Shown: positions 12,746 through 23,833 of the stretch, in pieces | Layout: each line of letters begins with the position of its first letter | Numbering within the stretch: the stretch's first letter is position 1 | Assembly (NCBI RefSeq): GCF_000001735.4 | Contig: NC_003075.7 | Location: 13,455,001 to 13,519,000, forward strand | Reading direction: 5' to 3' | DNA: 64,000 bases | DNA from: Arabidopsis thaliana | Lineage: Eukaryota > Streptophyta > Magnoliopsida > Brassicales > Brassicaceae | Translations under genes and position numbers: made by a program | Notes under the pieces: generated by a model | Told to the model about the DNA's origin: nothing | The model's database searches: none | What the model saw: only the letters and a program-made list of their open reading frames with translations

Positions 12746-13055
12746 ATGAAGATAGAGAAGATGGAACGAGACATGCAGACAAAAGAGGACTTGAAAACCG
12801 TGGCGTTGGGCACCTCTAAGATCAACTACATGGATCCTAGGATCACGGTCGCATGGTGCAAACGTCATGAAGCACCCATTGAAAAGGTAGTTAATTATAT
12901 ACAAAACTTGAATATTGATCTACCATGAAACAAAGAGAGTCCTCTAATAAAGTTTTTTTTTTGTAATGGCTGGTTCGTTAATGTAGATATTCAACAAGTC
13001 ACTTCTGGAGAAATTTGCGTGGGCAATGGACGTAGAACCTCACTTCACATTCTAA
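12746..13055 (+). CDS. Topoisomerase IB C-terminal relic, 69 codons in two exons
   Basis: Two exons, 12746-12886 and 12987-13055, give 69 aa starting [17 protein letters not shown] and ending [10 protein letters not shown]. The sequence corresponds to the extreme C-terminal domain of eukaryotic topoisomerase IB. It holds the SKINYMDPR motif, whose Tyr is the DNA-attacking residue in the full enzyme, and the downstream [11 protein letters not shown] stretch. The core domain with the Arg/Lys/His catalytic residues is missing, so the piece cannot relax DNA alone. The intron has GTAG...TAG ends and the frame stays intact across it. On chromosome 5, as I recall, full TOP1 genes sit between the paralogues of FIM1 and the V-ATPase subunit e gene, exactly this position. 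I read it as a remnant of a duplicated TOP1 gene. I recall a locus AT4G26701 annotated here. Expression is unknown. Confidence 0.8.
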
Positions 13056-13704
13056 TATGCATTGCACTGCAGCAGCTGATGAGAGTTTCTCTATAAAACA
13101 GAGCAAAGCAGGCTACATTTTTTTTCTTCCAAGTAGATAAATTCTTTTTGTTTGTATCTTTATTTGAGATCATGTCTTCTTTTTTTTTCGTATATACAAT
13201 TGTTCATTGTTTGCTTGAATTCAAATTTAGTCTGTTTTATAAAAAATGAAACCATAATCTTTACTATTTTAAACCATAAAAAAAAAGTCAATTGTAAATA
13301 CAAAACACCAAAGGCCAATTAAGATTTATTCCAACTGGAAGGATAGAGCAAAAAAAAAAGAATAATCTGGCGCAAAAATGACTTACACAAATCAATAAGT
13401 TTTCCAAATTTTGTTTCTTTAGCAGAAAATCAAAAATGTTATTTTGGTCACAAATGTAAAAATTGGTATAAACAAGGTTTTAACAAAAAAAGAAAAATAT
13501 ATATATACAAAGGCAAAATTACCCCTGAGAAAATCTGGGGCCTTGACACGACGATCCTCCATCATCCTCTTCCTCGAGGAACTTCAATTCCAATCTGTGA
13601 GATCTCTGCACAACATCTTGTCTATTTTCAATCGAAACCTCTGTGAGATCGCTTTTGATTTTTGTAATTCTCGTCGCAGGATATCTCTCTCATTGGGATC
13701 AGAC
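13056..13704. other. AT-rich spacer and 5' leader of V-ATPase subunit e gene
   Basis: The left 450 bases are A/T-rich with poly-T and poly-A runs and show no gene. From about 13540 the sequence becomes CT-rich and fits the transcribed leader of the V-ATPase gene. No other feature was seen. Confidence 0.45.
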
Positions 13705-14668
13705 ATGGCTTTTGTTGTAACATCCCTGATATTCGCTGTCGTAGGCATCATTGCTTCGATATGCACTAGAATCTGCTTCAACAAAGGCCCCTCCACCAAT
13801 CTGTATGTCAATTTTCATTCCTTTTTGCTTCTTCTCCCTTTGATTTAGTCATCTTTTTGCTGTCTTTGATCCATTGCTTCGTCAAAGTTAATAAAGTGTT
13901 CTTCGGTATCAATTGAGATCATTATTTATCTCTCTGAGCTTAGAAACTATTATTGGTTGATGACTTTATATTTGCTCATTGACTTTTGCTAATTTGTTTT
14001 TGAATTTGTTCCTTCCTGTGATGGGTTTTTTTCAATGTAAGCAACTAGTACCGTCACAGTTCTAACTCTTGTGCTGGAAAAAGTGTTGATCTTTTTCCCT
14101 TTTTTTATCATTGACTTCTTATGTACTTGTTTGTCTTGTTTCTATGAAACAGGTTACATCTTACATTGGTCATCACCGCAACTGTCTGCTGTTGGATGAT
14201 GTAAGTTTATGTTTCATGCACTATGTTTCCTCTACTTGCTAGCCACTGCTTTGCATTCACAACCATGGGAATTTGTATCCAGCCCGTTATTTGTTTATCC
14301 AACCCTCTCTTGTTTGATTGTTGCTGATCAACATTAACCATCAAACTATCAAGATATAGATCCTTCTAGCCTTTACTACTTCCATTTTTGTTGTTGATAG
14401 GATAACGTAATATCTTGACACTTCTCATTTATCTGTGGAACTTATCTCTAGTCAATGAATTAGTATTCATGTTAAGAGAAAGTTTCTACAACATGAACAT
14501 TATTGGTCTTCTACTAAACGCTGTGCAAATCCTTTCCTTATATGCAATTCATTCATTGTCTTACATATCATTACATCGTTTTTGTTTCTTCGCATTGGCA
14601 GGTGGGCAATTGTATACATTGCGCAGATGAACCCTCTCATTGTCCCTATCTTAAGCGAGGTGGAGTAG
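13705..14668 (+). CDS. VHA-e2: V-type ATPase Vo subunit e
   Basis: Three exons, 13705-13802, 14153-14200 and 14602-14668, give 70 aa, the normal length of this tiny family. The protein starts [20 protein letters not shown] and ends [11 protein letters not shown]. Two hydrophobic helices (about residues 4-24 and 34-54) are separated by a short basic loop ([12 protein letters not shown]). Family knowledge: subunit e (yeast Vma9-like) is a small membrane protein of the proton-translocating Vo sector. That sector acidifies vacuole, Golgi and trans-Golgi network. The gene converges with PPX1. Which of the two Arabidopsis paralogues carries number 1 or 2 is from memory and may be reversed. Confidence 0.93.
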
Positions 14669-15396
14669 AAACCATTCTACTCAAACTAGGAAACCAATGC
14701 ACAAATTTGAGTAAGAGCCCCGCTGCTCTTTCTGTATCTTCTTCAAACATATTTGTTTTCCCCTTTGTAATTCTTATCGTGGTGTGGAACAACGAAACTA
14801 TCCCCCTCTTTACTCAAACATATTCTGTCTCTCATTCAATTCTTGAACAGTTTTCATATACTCAAAGACTCTACCAGAGAGTGAGTGTATTGTTGATGAA
14901 ATAAAAACATTTGGCAGAATATTCGCCATTTCCCATCTTCATCTCCTACCAAGGAAGGAATTTTAGGATTTTCTTTTTGTTCATGGCAAGTTTCTATCAG
15001 AACCAGTTCGATCTGACATGGCTGTCAAATTGTCCTAATGCTTCCCTGTGAATTCTATTGATATAACTGTGAGCTCCAAAACTGTTTGAGGTCTTATCTC
15101 CTAAGAAAGTACAAACTTGAATCAGGACAAAATCACTCTTTAACTACCAATACACAAACACTCTTTTGACTACAGTTACACCAAAACCGGAAACAACAAC
15201 AACAATATCTTTTTTAGACAACCCCAGTTCGATCAGTCTTTGTGGCCTAGGTAGAGCTCGCCTGAAACAACTCTATTGTATATTCTTCTGCACTGCAACC
15301 TAAACACTGAACGAATAGTAATTCTCTTCCTCTTCAACGGAGTTGAATATTGACGCTAGTTCGACTTTGGGAATAAGGTTTTCGAAGTTTTGCCCA
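14669..15396. other. Convergent 3' flank between V-ATPase subunit e gene and PPX1
   Basis: This stretch of 728 bases lies between two stop codons on opposite strands. The outer parts should be 3' UTRs. Nothing coding, repetitive or structured was recognised inside. Confidence 0.5.
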
Positions 15397-17154
15397 TTAT
15401 AGGAAGTAATCAGGGGCCGGCTTTTTGGCGGGAGGCCCTCTCGAGTCCTGCATATAGAAAATATGTCAGTCTACTTATCTGCTCAACGAGATCAGAACGG
15501 GAAGTAACATATTACTAAAAGGGTCATACCTGCTGGGCTGCATCAAACACACGGAATTCTTTATTTAGATTCTCGTCAAGCTCTAGAATTGAAGCCACAT
15601 TACCGCATCTGGAGCATAAGTGAAATAGGAGTAAAAATCAAGCTACAAGAAATGAGGATAGATAGACTGAAACAGACGGCTCTGAGAATCTTATTTACCT
15701 GTAACAGTAATTTGGGGCTGACCACACTGTCACAATCTGGCTATCAAACATCCATTTGTAACCCTCCATAACTAGTTGATGGGCACGGGCTATGTAGTCT
15801 ATGTTGTTTGAGTGGTTAAAAGACGTGACAACACTGCCACCAAAAAGGAATCCGGCACCACGAGGGCTCAATCCCCAGCCATCAACAATATCTTCAGGAT
15901 CAGACCATAGGAGATCACACATGGCACCATCATGTGGTACTTCTTGCTTCCGGTCAATTGTCCTAATCTGCCATAAAGGTATGGTTCCGTCAGTTAACTA
16001 ATTCTAGTTGGAAACTTGTAATTATCAGTAGAGAGAGCTCTTATATCAACCTGATCAAGAGTCATAATAGCTGGAGAAAGACCACCATGAACACAGAATA
16101 TCTTGTTCTCCACAACAGCTGAAAGACTATAAGAAAAGACAGATTAAAGAGTCGGAATATTCCAAAGACAAGTCAAAAACTGAATATAAAGAAAGTGAAT
16201 GCTGCTTTGAATACCTCATGTAGTCAAAAATGTCGGTGCAGTATCTCCAGACATTTGAAGAGCCATATTTACGCAAACACTCATCATAAAATCCATAAAC
16301 CTACTAAAAGCAGACTTTATGAATAGTCTGAATATATACATACACAAAAGCAAAATTTTCAAATGAGACTGCATTCACCTGTGTGATTTGCCTGCTTTCA
16401 TGGTTTCCTCTGATGAGAGTTATGCGGTCTGGATATCTAACCTAAGAATATCAAAGCAATCTACTTAAGCGATTCCAAGAACCAATTTAGCAGAAGAGAT
16501 TGTGCAAAACAAGGAAACCACAACAAAGTAAAACACAGTCCAGAGAGTTACCTTGAGTGCGAGTAGAAGTAGAAATGTCTCAACCGAATAATATCCACGA
16601 TCAACAAAATCTCCCATAAACAAATAGTTGGTCTTAGGACAATCACCCCCAACTTTGAAAAGCTCCATCATATCATAGAACTGCCCATGGATGTCACCAC
16701 ATAACTATCCCAATGGAAAAAGAAAGACAAGTATTAGCAATTCTTGCAAATCATAAGAAACATCAATGGTATCTACTCTCACTTCTTAACCCTGTAACTT
16801 CACTGCCCGTGAAATCTTTTGACTTGTAACAATAGCAAGAAACAAAAACAAGTCTTTCACTGGATCCTAGGAATGATATACCATTTGATACAACATTACG
16901 AATCCAAATTATAAAGACACAAAATCTCCGCGCCTATTTTCTTCAGATTTATTGATTAATAAGCTCATAATTCCGAAACCCAGATCGAGAAGTAAGGTAA
17001 AGTAAGAACTTACAGTGACAGGGGCATCAACTCTCTGAACATTACTCTCTTCAACAAGAATTTCCATGGCTTTGAGGCAAAGAGCCTTCACCTCCGATTC
17101 GCTCAATGGTTCGCATCGCTTAAGCTGCCCTATTTGCCGATCTAGGTCTGACAT
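15397..17154 (-). CDS. PPX1: Protein phosphatase X 1, PP4-type catalytic subunit
   Basis: Eight exons on the minus strand: 17154-17014, 16704-16552, 16441-16379, 16300-16215, 16126-16051, 15967-15699, 15608-15530 and 15447-15397. They give 305 aa. All PPP-family metal and phosphate motifs are present: [31 protein letters not shown], the HGG of FCVHGGLSP, and [12 protein letters not shown]. The protein ends PAPDYFL, the conserved C-terminus of PP2A/PP4 subunits whose last Leu is methylated in relatives. Family knowledge: PP4 is a Ser/Thr phosphatase of nucleus, centrosome-like sites and plastids. It works with regulatory partners in DNA repair and development. Its 5' end faces the methyltransferase-like gene across 424 bp. 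Confidence 0.97.
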
Positions 17155-17578
17155 TTTTACCTCTCCTCTCCTCTTCTTCCTCCTTCTATTACTCTTCAGC
17201 CACCGGAAACGATCCTTAATCTGATGAATAAGAAGGAATCAACCAACCCTCGCCAAAAAGAATCTGATATTCTCCACTGTCGAATGTATTAAGCTCGTCG
17301 TCTTCTTCCCAAGGAGAGAGAATTAGCTCCTCTCCGCAGGAATGTTTTTTCCCCCCAAGGTTTTTCTTTCCCTCCTTATGGTTTAGATTATTTTCAAAAT
17401 CGCCTCACTTCTTTTCTGAAATTACATATTCGTCCAGAATGTGTTAAGTTCACATAATGGGCCCAGAATATAACTTTATAAGGCCCGGCCCACATATATC
17501 AAAGCGGCCATTTTCGTAATTTCTCCACGGCGAGAAGAGAAGATAACGGCATTTCGATCGGAGTTTTGATCGGCGACG
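17155..17578. promoter_or_regulatory. Bidirectional promoter region with site II-like motifs
   Basis: Only 424 bp separate the PPX1 ATG from the ATG of the divergent methyltransferase-like gene. Within it TGGGCC occurs at 17458-17463 and GGCCCGGCCCA at 17482-17492. These match the site II/TCP-type motif common in promoters of proliferation and housekeeping genes. The PPX1 side is CT-rich leader sequence. Confidence 0.45.
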
Positions 17579-18309
17579 ATGGAGAGAAACGTTGAGAAGA
17601 TGCTGAACAGAGTTTCAGTCGTGTTCTTAAGCATCGGAACAGTGTTAATGGTGATTATGATTCTCCAGACGCCAAAACTTGTATTTCACCAGAAGCTCCA
17701 TCGAAACCTCATACGCATTTTCTGAGATCTACATGCGATTCATCGCCTCGTCAGCATCTTCCTCTCCCAAAGAAGAACGCTCGAATCTGGTTCTCTGGAG
17801 CTTGGAAATCGCGTCTATCCTCCTTCTCTACCTACTTCCTCCGATTTCGCGATCTCGGATTCATTCAAAATCACACCAAAGCTCTCTGTCTTTCCGACGG
17901 AGCAGGCCATGCTCCGATGGCTCTTTCTCAGATCGGATTATCCGACGTTACCGCAGTTGAATTGGTTGATTCGATTCCTCTTGTGAAAAGAGCTGATCCT
18001 CATAACCTTCCGTTTTTCGACCGTGTCTTTGATTTTGTCTTTACTGCACATCTAGCTGAAGCTCTGTTTCCGTGGCGGTTCGTGGAGGAGATGGAGAGGA
18101 CGGTGCGACGCGGTGGGTTTTGTGTGGTTGCGGTTGATGAATGTAGTGGAGATGATGTTAGAGACATTGCTAGGTTTTTTCATAATTCCAAGATCGTTGA
18201 TGTTGCTAATGTAACCTTAGAAAGAGTCAAAAGAACTAGTATACTATTCAAACTTCAAGACTCTAAAAGGACTAGTATACTATTCAAAGTTCAAGACTCT
18301 CTTTCATGA
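17579..18309 (+). pseudogene. SAM-dependent methyltransferase-like gene with a frameshift
   Basis: An ATG at 17579 opens MERNVEKMLNRVSVVFLS, a membrane-anchor-like N-terminus with a hydrophobic helix. That frame stops at 17723-17725. From about 17671 the rest of the protein continues in another phase (codons in phase with 17680) through to the TGA at 18307-18309. The continuation reads TCISPEAPSKPHTHFL, then a Rossmann methyltransferase core: glycine-rich motif I in LCLSDGAGHAPMALSQ, acidic motif II in VTAVELVD, then FDFVFTAHLAEALFP and the late strand RRGGFCVVAVDE. One missing base near 17674-17680 would explain the break. The C-terminal end carries an in-frame 12-residue duplication. The core domain itself is intact from an internal ATG at 17917. 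A non-functional gene is likely, but a shorter product or a sequence error cannot be excluded. I recall AT4G26730 here. Confidence 0.65.
18229..18300. repeat. 36-bp tandem duplication, two copies, in coding frame
   Basis: Bases 18229-18264 and 18265-18300 are adjacent copies of a 36-bp unit differing at about two positions. Translated, they give KRTSILFKLQDS followed by KRTSILFKVQDS, so the methyltransferase-like protein gained 12 residues without loss of frame. Confidence 0.9.
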
Positions 18310-18386
18310 AGGTGTTTTAATCTTTTCTTCTTTTCTTTTAAGACTCTCCTTCATGAAGGTGTTTTAATCTTTTCTTCTTTTCTTTT
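18293..18386. repeat. 47-bp tandem duplication, two copies, spanning the stop codon
   Basis: Bases 18293-18339 and 18340-18386 are adjacent copies of a 47-bp unit with about one mismatch. Each contains CATGAAGGTGTTTTAATC and a CT-rich run. The first copy overlaps the end of the neighbouring 36-bp array and holds the gene's TGA, so the second copy repeats stop codon and 3' UTR. Confidence 0.9.
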
Positions 18387-18790
18387 GATTGCGTTGATTC
18401 ATAGGTCCTTTCTGGATTCTCAGACTGCTTCAATGTTCATGGAGTGGAGTTAACTTTGAGTTAATGTGACCATATATTTCGTTACACTACTATAGAGTAA
18501 GTCAGTAATAAATTTAGCAATAATAACTAACAGTGTAAAATTGGAAATAACAGAAAAAGGGGTTGGTACAAAGAGAGACCAAGGCAACAAAACATACAGA
18601 AGCTTTTCTTTAGAGCTGCAACTTATAGTATAACCATACAGAACTGGAAAAACAAAAACAAACATAGATCTCTTAGACCAAAAGTCCATACTACTACCCG
18701 AACCTTCATTTACCGTATAGGCACAAGCTTCACATTGATCGATTATTAGCTTAAAATGGCTCGATCAATTACTTAACATAAAGGATACTT
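18310..18790. other. Convergent 3' flank before caleosin gene
   Basis: After the tandem repeats the sequence is AT-rich and non-coding in appearance, ending in the caleosin 3' UTR. No separate gene was seen. Confidence 0.45.
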
Positions 18791-20278
18791 TTAGTAGTAT
18801 GCTGTCTTGTCTTCACTGATACCAGCGTAGATTTTGGCACAGTACTCGAACAAGCTTCCATCGAAACACCGCCTAATAGCTTCTTTTGACAAAAACCCTT
18901 CTTCATCCCTTGCTAGCAAGTACAACAGTCCCCACTCTATTTTGCCTGCGATCCTAATACATACATGTAGATCCAAACATTATAACTACAACAACATTGA
19001 CTAATACTTTAGTTTAACACATGCATTCAATAAACTAATGAAAGGGTAAGAAAAAGGAAGGCTAATGCTGTGATTGTACCATCCAAAAATGTCCCAAGCG
19101 TCACGGTTTCCTTCTGTCATCTCCCATAGTTCTCCAAGACTCAACTTGTCTGGCAAGGTTTTCGCATATTTGCTAAATATCAACTCAAGATTCACCGGCA
19201 TAAACCTGAAAAGCATACGGAAGTTATACCATATGCATCAGTCATCATATTTTCTATCAGTCAACCGTTTTTTTCAAGATAATATGGTCACTCACCTTCC
19301 TTCATTGTCATATGTTTTTGAATCACTTCCATGCTTTGACTTGTGTATGTTGTGTATGTATATAGGGAAGAAAGGTGAAGGTAACCACCCCTGCATATAA
19401 TCAAGTAGAACACTAACAAAATGGACAACGGATTTGGATATGATAATTTCCGAGTCTAGAGTAGAATCAATCAAAGTTTTGCGATATATGTCAGCAGAGG
19501 AGGAGAGGTGTTACCGGAAGAGTGGCATAGCTAAGGGTCAGGTTGATAACAGCGGCTATTATAAGCGACCCAATGATATTGAAACCAAGCATTCGCAGTC
19601 CTAATCACCGGTTGGGATCAACTTTTTGTACATATAATACTAACGAAAAATTTGAAGTTGAAATATCTATATATACTATATAGACATACCAGAGTAGGTC
19701 TCCCAAGGGTAAATGATGCCATTATCATCGATATCGAAGAAGGAGACATGCTGTTGAAGAACACTAAGTCCGTAATTCTTATGGCCTGGAGTTCCGTACG
19801 GGTGTTCTCTGTCTGGTGCTTGCAATGCTCTTGGCATATCTATGCATAACACATATAAGATCAAAATCTGTATCATTTCCACGTATGTGTAATGTGTGTA
19901 TAGAATTATTCATGCACGTTCATGGGTAATACATTATTAATTACCATCATATACAGGATATGTATCATTTTACAATTTATAGCTTCTATAAGATCATGAA
20001 CATCATTCTATATGCATGTTTTAAAAATTTTGAGGGTCGGCAATTCCATATATTTAAAAGGGTTTCTTAAATTCAACCATATATCAAATATTTTTTGGCA
20101 TGCAATATATTGAAATCAATTAGGGATAAAAAAATGCAAGTAGCGAGAGAAAGGTTTTACAAGGTTTAGGAAGTCTATCATCCAAGTCAACACGAGCACG
20201 GCGATGGTAAGTGACCGGCGCATAGGGAGCCACCGTAGCCATTGCGTCTCTCTCCATCATCTCCGTCTTTGACCCCAT
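18791..20278 (-). CDS. CLO1: Caleosin 1, oil-body EF-hand peroxygenase (ATS1)
   Basis: Six exons on the minus strand: 20278-20161, 19839-19690, 19600-19515, 19390-19296, 19205-19080 and 18953-18791. They give 245 aa, starting [20 protein letters not shown] and ending SEDKTAYY. A single EF-hand loop ([16 protein letters not shown]) precedes a hydrophobic segment with a proline knot ([18 protein letters not shown]). The C-terminal half has conserved [17 protein letters not shown] and [16 protein letters not shown]. Family knowledge: caleosins bind Ca2+ and haem, insert by the proline knot into the oil-body monolayer, and act as peroxygenases on fatty-acid hydroperoxides. CLO1 is abundant in seeds. 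Seed-type RY and ABRE motifs lie upstream, in line with this. Confidence 0.96.
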
Positions 20279-20390
20279 CTCTCTCTCACTTTGTCTCTAG
20301 ACTGAGTGCAAATGTATGTGTTTGTCTTAGAGTAAAGAGTATAATGAGGTAATAATAATAAGAATCGATTTGATTGATGTGCGTGGCGGA

Positions 20391-20575
20391 CATGCACGCG
20401 CCGACGAAAGCAGCGATTGACATCTCTCTTTCCTTGTCTTTGACGCACATCTCTTCTCTCTTCCTCTGTCTTACACTTGACATGACTCTAGAGACACGTT
20501 TTCTTCCATGTTTCATCACTCTTTCTATTCTTGTCTGCTAAATTCAGTAATTCGGGCCTCTATGGGCTTTTATAT
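20391..20575 (-). promoter_or_regulatory. Seed-type motifs and TATA box upstream of caleosin
   Basis: Upstream of the caleosin ATG are an RY core (CATGCA, 20391-20396) and an ABRE (ACGTGTC on the minus strand, 20493-20499). A TATATAAA lies on the minus strand at 20568-20575. RY and ABRE together are the known signature of ABI3/ABI5 seed control. If this TATA is used, RY and ABRE would lie in the leader, so the true start site is uncertain. Confidence 0.4.
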
Positions 20576-20847
20576 AGGCCCAACCTCGAGTACTAACACC
20601 ACCCGCTACATGAGTGCGTGTCCCACACTCGCTCTTTACGTGAAGACTGAAGAGGAACTCCATTGCCTATGTATGTATGAATGTACACGAAGTTGCAAGG
20701 AAAATTTTATGATAATAAGAATAATTCACACAAATTTTCTTTGTAAACGAAGTCTGAGCCTGAAAAGTTAATAAACAAACCCACAAATGTTGAGAACACA
20801 CACACGCACTAACATCAACCCCAAGTGTCATAGATTAGATATAAAAT

Positions 20848-23382
20848 TCAGTGACCGGCACCGGCCGATGGATTTGTTAGCAACTCAAGTGACTTCTTGA
20901 GATGTTCTACAGCAGTCGAGACTTCATCAAAAGCCAAAGCTCCCACAGCGAATCTAGCAGCCTTGAGTGCCTCTGCAACCTTCTCAGGCCCTGGCTGGTA
21001 GCTGCTATCGTAATGGTACTTCTGAGCTGAACTCGGTGCAGGATCTAGCACGGGAGCAATATTGATACGCCCGTTTGATGAGTAAGGTGGAGGAGGAGGA
21101 GCAGAGGAGAAGCTTGTGGAAGAAGGAGCAGGTGCAGAGTGCGGAGAAGAATAGTAAGGTTCTGGGTTTTGGTAGTGAGAAGGGTAGTGGGGAGAAGTGG
21201 ATGGGAGGCTGCTCTCACTAAAGCTAGGATAAGATTGGAAATTAGGGAGAGAATTTGGAGAAGGCTCATGAGATGAGTAGTTTTGCGGTGGCGGCATGTG
21301 TTTTGGCGGGTCTTGGTGGTATGGTTGATGACTGTAAGGATGCGGGTAAGGGGAGTCTGATGGTCCTGTGGGAGGGGGAAGATGATCGTTGGAAGGGTAA
21401 GAAGACGGTGGTGGAGGTGGGACATCTGCGGGATAATCGTTGGTCGGATTGTCATAAAACCTGGGAGGTAGAGGGTGTTGTGGCACTTCAGGGAATTGAT
21501 GGTGGCTGGAGTCATCATTCGAGTCATGGGGTGGATCAAGCTCTGTTCTATGATGACTTGTTGTGTTGGTATCACTTGCACTGTGATCCTGTAGATAATT
21601 AACATGCACAAACAATGAATCGATTAAGTTGATGCAGACGTTTTATCATAGTGTTTTGACAATTGAGAAAACAAAAACCTAAAAGTACACAGGTGGGTGT
21701 GAATGTGTGTGTCTCTAGCTAGATGATTTTGATCAGCGCTATGCGAATTCTATAAACATTTACGCTCCTAAACACTTTTCGATATTATTGGACAGAATAC
21801 ACGCTAAGCCAATATCAAGATATTTCCAATCCATAAATATTCAAGAAGAGAAACTTACATAGGAGCCACTAGGACCGCTTGATGGGATGGATAAATCAGT
21901 ATCATCATCCACAGGATCACCTGGAGTGGGCTTCCTTCCTTCTTTAATGGCTTTCCTTATGTCAGCAGCCTTCCAAGCAGCATACTTGTGTTTCTGCTCT
22001 ATCTGTTAATGGGAGCCATTACATATATACACATATCAATCTCCCAACACAGCTGCCTCTTAAGGTGATGTTAAGTGAATAAAAAAAGAAGTAGGAACTT
22101 ACATCAGGAGGTACGGGACCAAACTGGCTCAGAATTTCAAAGAAGATGCTCGCAGCATAAAAAGTTTTGGCAGTGCCCCTGTCACAAGCACAACAAAGTT
22201 AATTTGGATAATCCATCGCAACTCGGAAGCCTATGTAATTGAGTCAAATGAATGCAGGTGTTAGCACTTATAAAATAAGGATACAGACAGTAATCGAACT
22301 AATATCAGTATCCAACCATGCATAGAAACACATCAATGCTGGAGATACAGGTATTTCGCAAAAGCAGAACAGGTAGAAGACAACAGGTCGAGATAAGCCT
22401 TGGATGCATCCAACTAATTACTTAACCCGCTATCTTAAACGATGGTAGAGGAAGGTATCACCTAAAAACATGTCTGCCGGACATGCATACTCATTGTAAA
22501 TGTATGTGTACTTGCACGCTATTTCCAGTATTGGCAAACACAATAATACTAGACAGACAATGAATCTATAGAATCATGCTAATTCGACTCATTGAGCTAG
22601 TGTTGACGGTGACCCTAAAATTATTAGAAACTTGAGGGCAAAAAAAATGCCATTCTATATATAATCAAACATAAGAGCAAAAAAAATTCTTACAAGTCTG
22701 CTCTTCCTGCACGATCCTGCTTGTCTGCCTTAGCAAAGACACTAAGTGCAAACCCCTCCACATGCATATTGTCATCTGGGGACAGAGTCAATGATTTTTT
22801 ATCCTGGAGTTACACAAAAAAGAAATCGCCATAAGAAACTGGAACTAATCAAGAAATTGCCTCATGAACTCTGTCAATCACATGAACAAACCTAAGCTAA
22901 ATTTAGATATAAGCCTCCTTACCAAACACAAACATAAATAAAAAAACTCCAGCTTTGTAACAAGTAACAACATATAATAATCAAAGTCAAACACATCATG
23001 AGAATTACTAAGAACCGGTCCTTTCAAATCTAAACAAGTAAAAAATCAAACAAGCTGAAATAAATCAGAAAAACTCACAATTTAAAACTTCAAAGGTAAT
23101 ACCTTTTCGAGTTGATTAATGAGAGACATGAGAATCGAATTGGTGGTCTTAGTTCTCTCGCTCTGCGGAATCTTCAATCCTCGTTCCATTGCATATAGCC
23201 GACCTAATCAATCACAAAATTCCATGAATACACACAATCGCAGGAGGCGATCATCTAGGTTAGATATAGATAAGAAAACGAAACTCACAGTAATAAGCAA
23301 CAAGTGGTTCATGCTTCTGCAGCTCATCGGCACGTTGCAGGTAAGGCAGAAGAGCCCTGGCTGGTTCGTTTGGGTTCGACAT
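20848..23382 (-). CDS. LIP5: LIP5, Vta1-type activator of the ESCRT ATPase SKD1
   Basis: Six exons on the minus strand: 23382-23289, 23203-23103, 22803-22694, 22178-22103, 22002-21859 and 21588-20848, for 421 aa. The N-terminal part (about residues 1-155) is the Vta1 MIT-like helical domain, starting MSNPNEPARALLPYLQRADE. The middle (about 190-370) is a Pro/Ser/Tyr/His-rich disordered linker. The last 50 residues (PGPEKVAEALKAARFAVGAL) form the Vta1 C-terminal domain that dimerises and binds SKD1/VPS4. Family knowledge: LIP5 stimulates SKD1 in multivesicular-body formation and is a MAPK target in defence and stress. The linker has Ser-Pro sites that could be phosphorylated. The last exon codes nearly 60% of the protein. 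Confidence 0.96.
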
Positions 23383-23833
23383 AGATTCTCTCTTCTCTCG
23401 AGCTCCGTAGCTTTTTCTCCGATTGATTTGTTAAGACAAAACAGCTCAAGAAATTTTCCTGTATTTAACGCGCTTCTGATTGCAAACTAGAAACGACGTC
23501 GCAGAAAGGACCTCTAAAATCCCAAACCTTCTTGGAAACTTTTTAAACTTTTAAATCATGCCCAAAAGATCTTTCAGTATATTACAATTTTGCCCAAATA
23601 TTATTTCGTAATTCCAATTAGAACCTTGACTTTCATTCACTAAACCGGTCACTTCACATTAGTCATGCTAACAAGTACCAAACAAATTTGAGTGAATGAA
23701 TACAGAAACAGAAACATCTAAGTAACATTCTACTCTCATTGTCTTTGTTTCTAAGTGTTTGTTTCTTAAACAGCACTATTAGCAACTAACAAAAGTGTAA
23801 GTAAGCATTATAACTCTCTTTCTTTTGATATTG
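23383..23833. other. LIP5 promoter and leader plus MAP65-2 3' flank
   Basis: A tail-to-head spacer of 451 bases. The left part carries the LIP5 leader with a CT-rich stretch. The right part is the 3' UTR of MAP65-2. No other feature was seen. Confidence 0.45.

Noticed and set aside
20848-21611. Long alternative frames on both strands rich in Thr/Leu/Pro
   Set aside because: These are shadows of the Pro/Ser-rich LIP5 linker, whose low-complexity codons leave other phases open.
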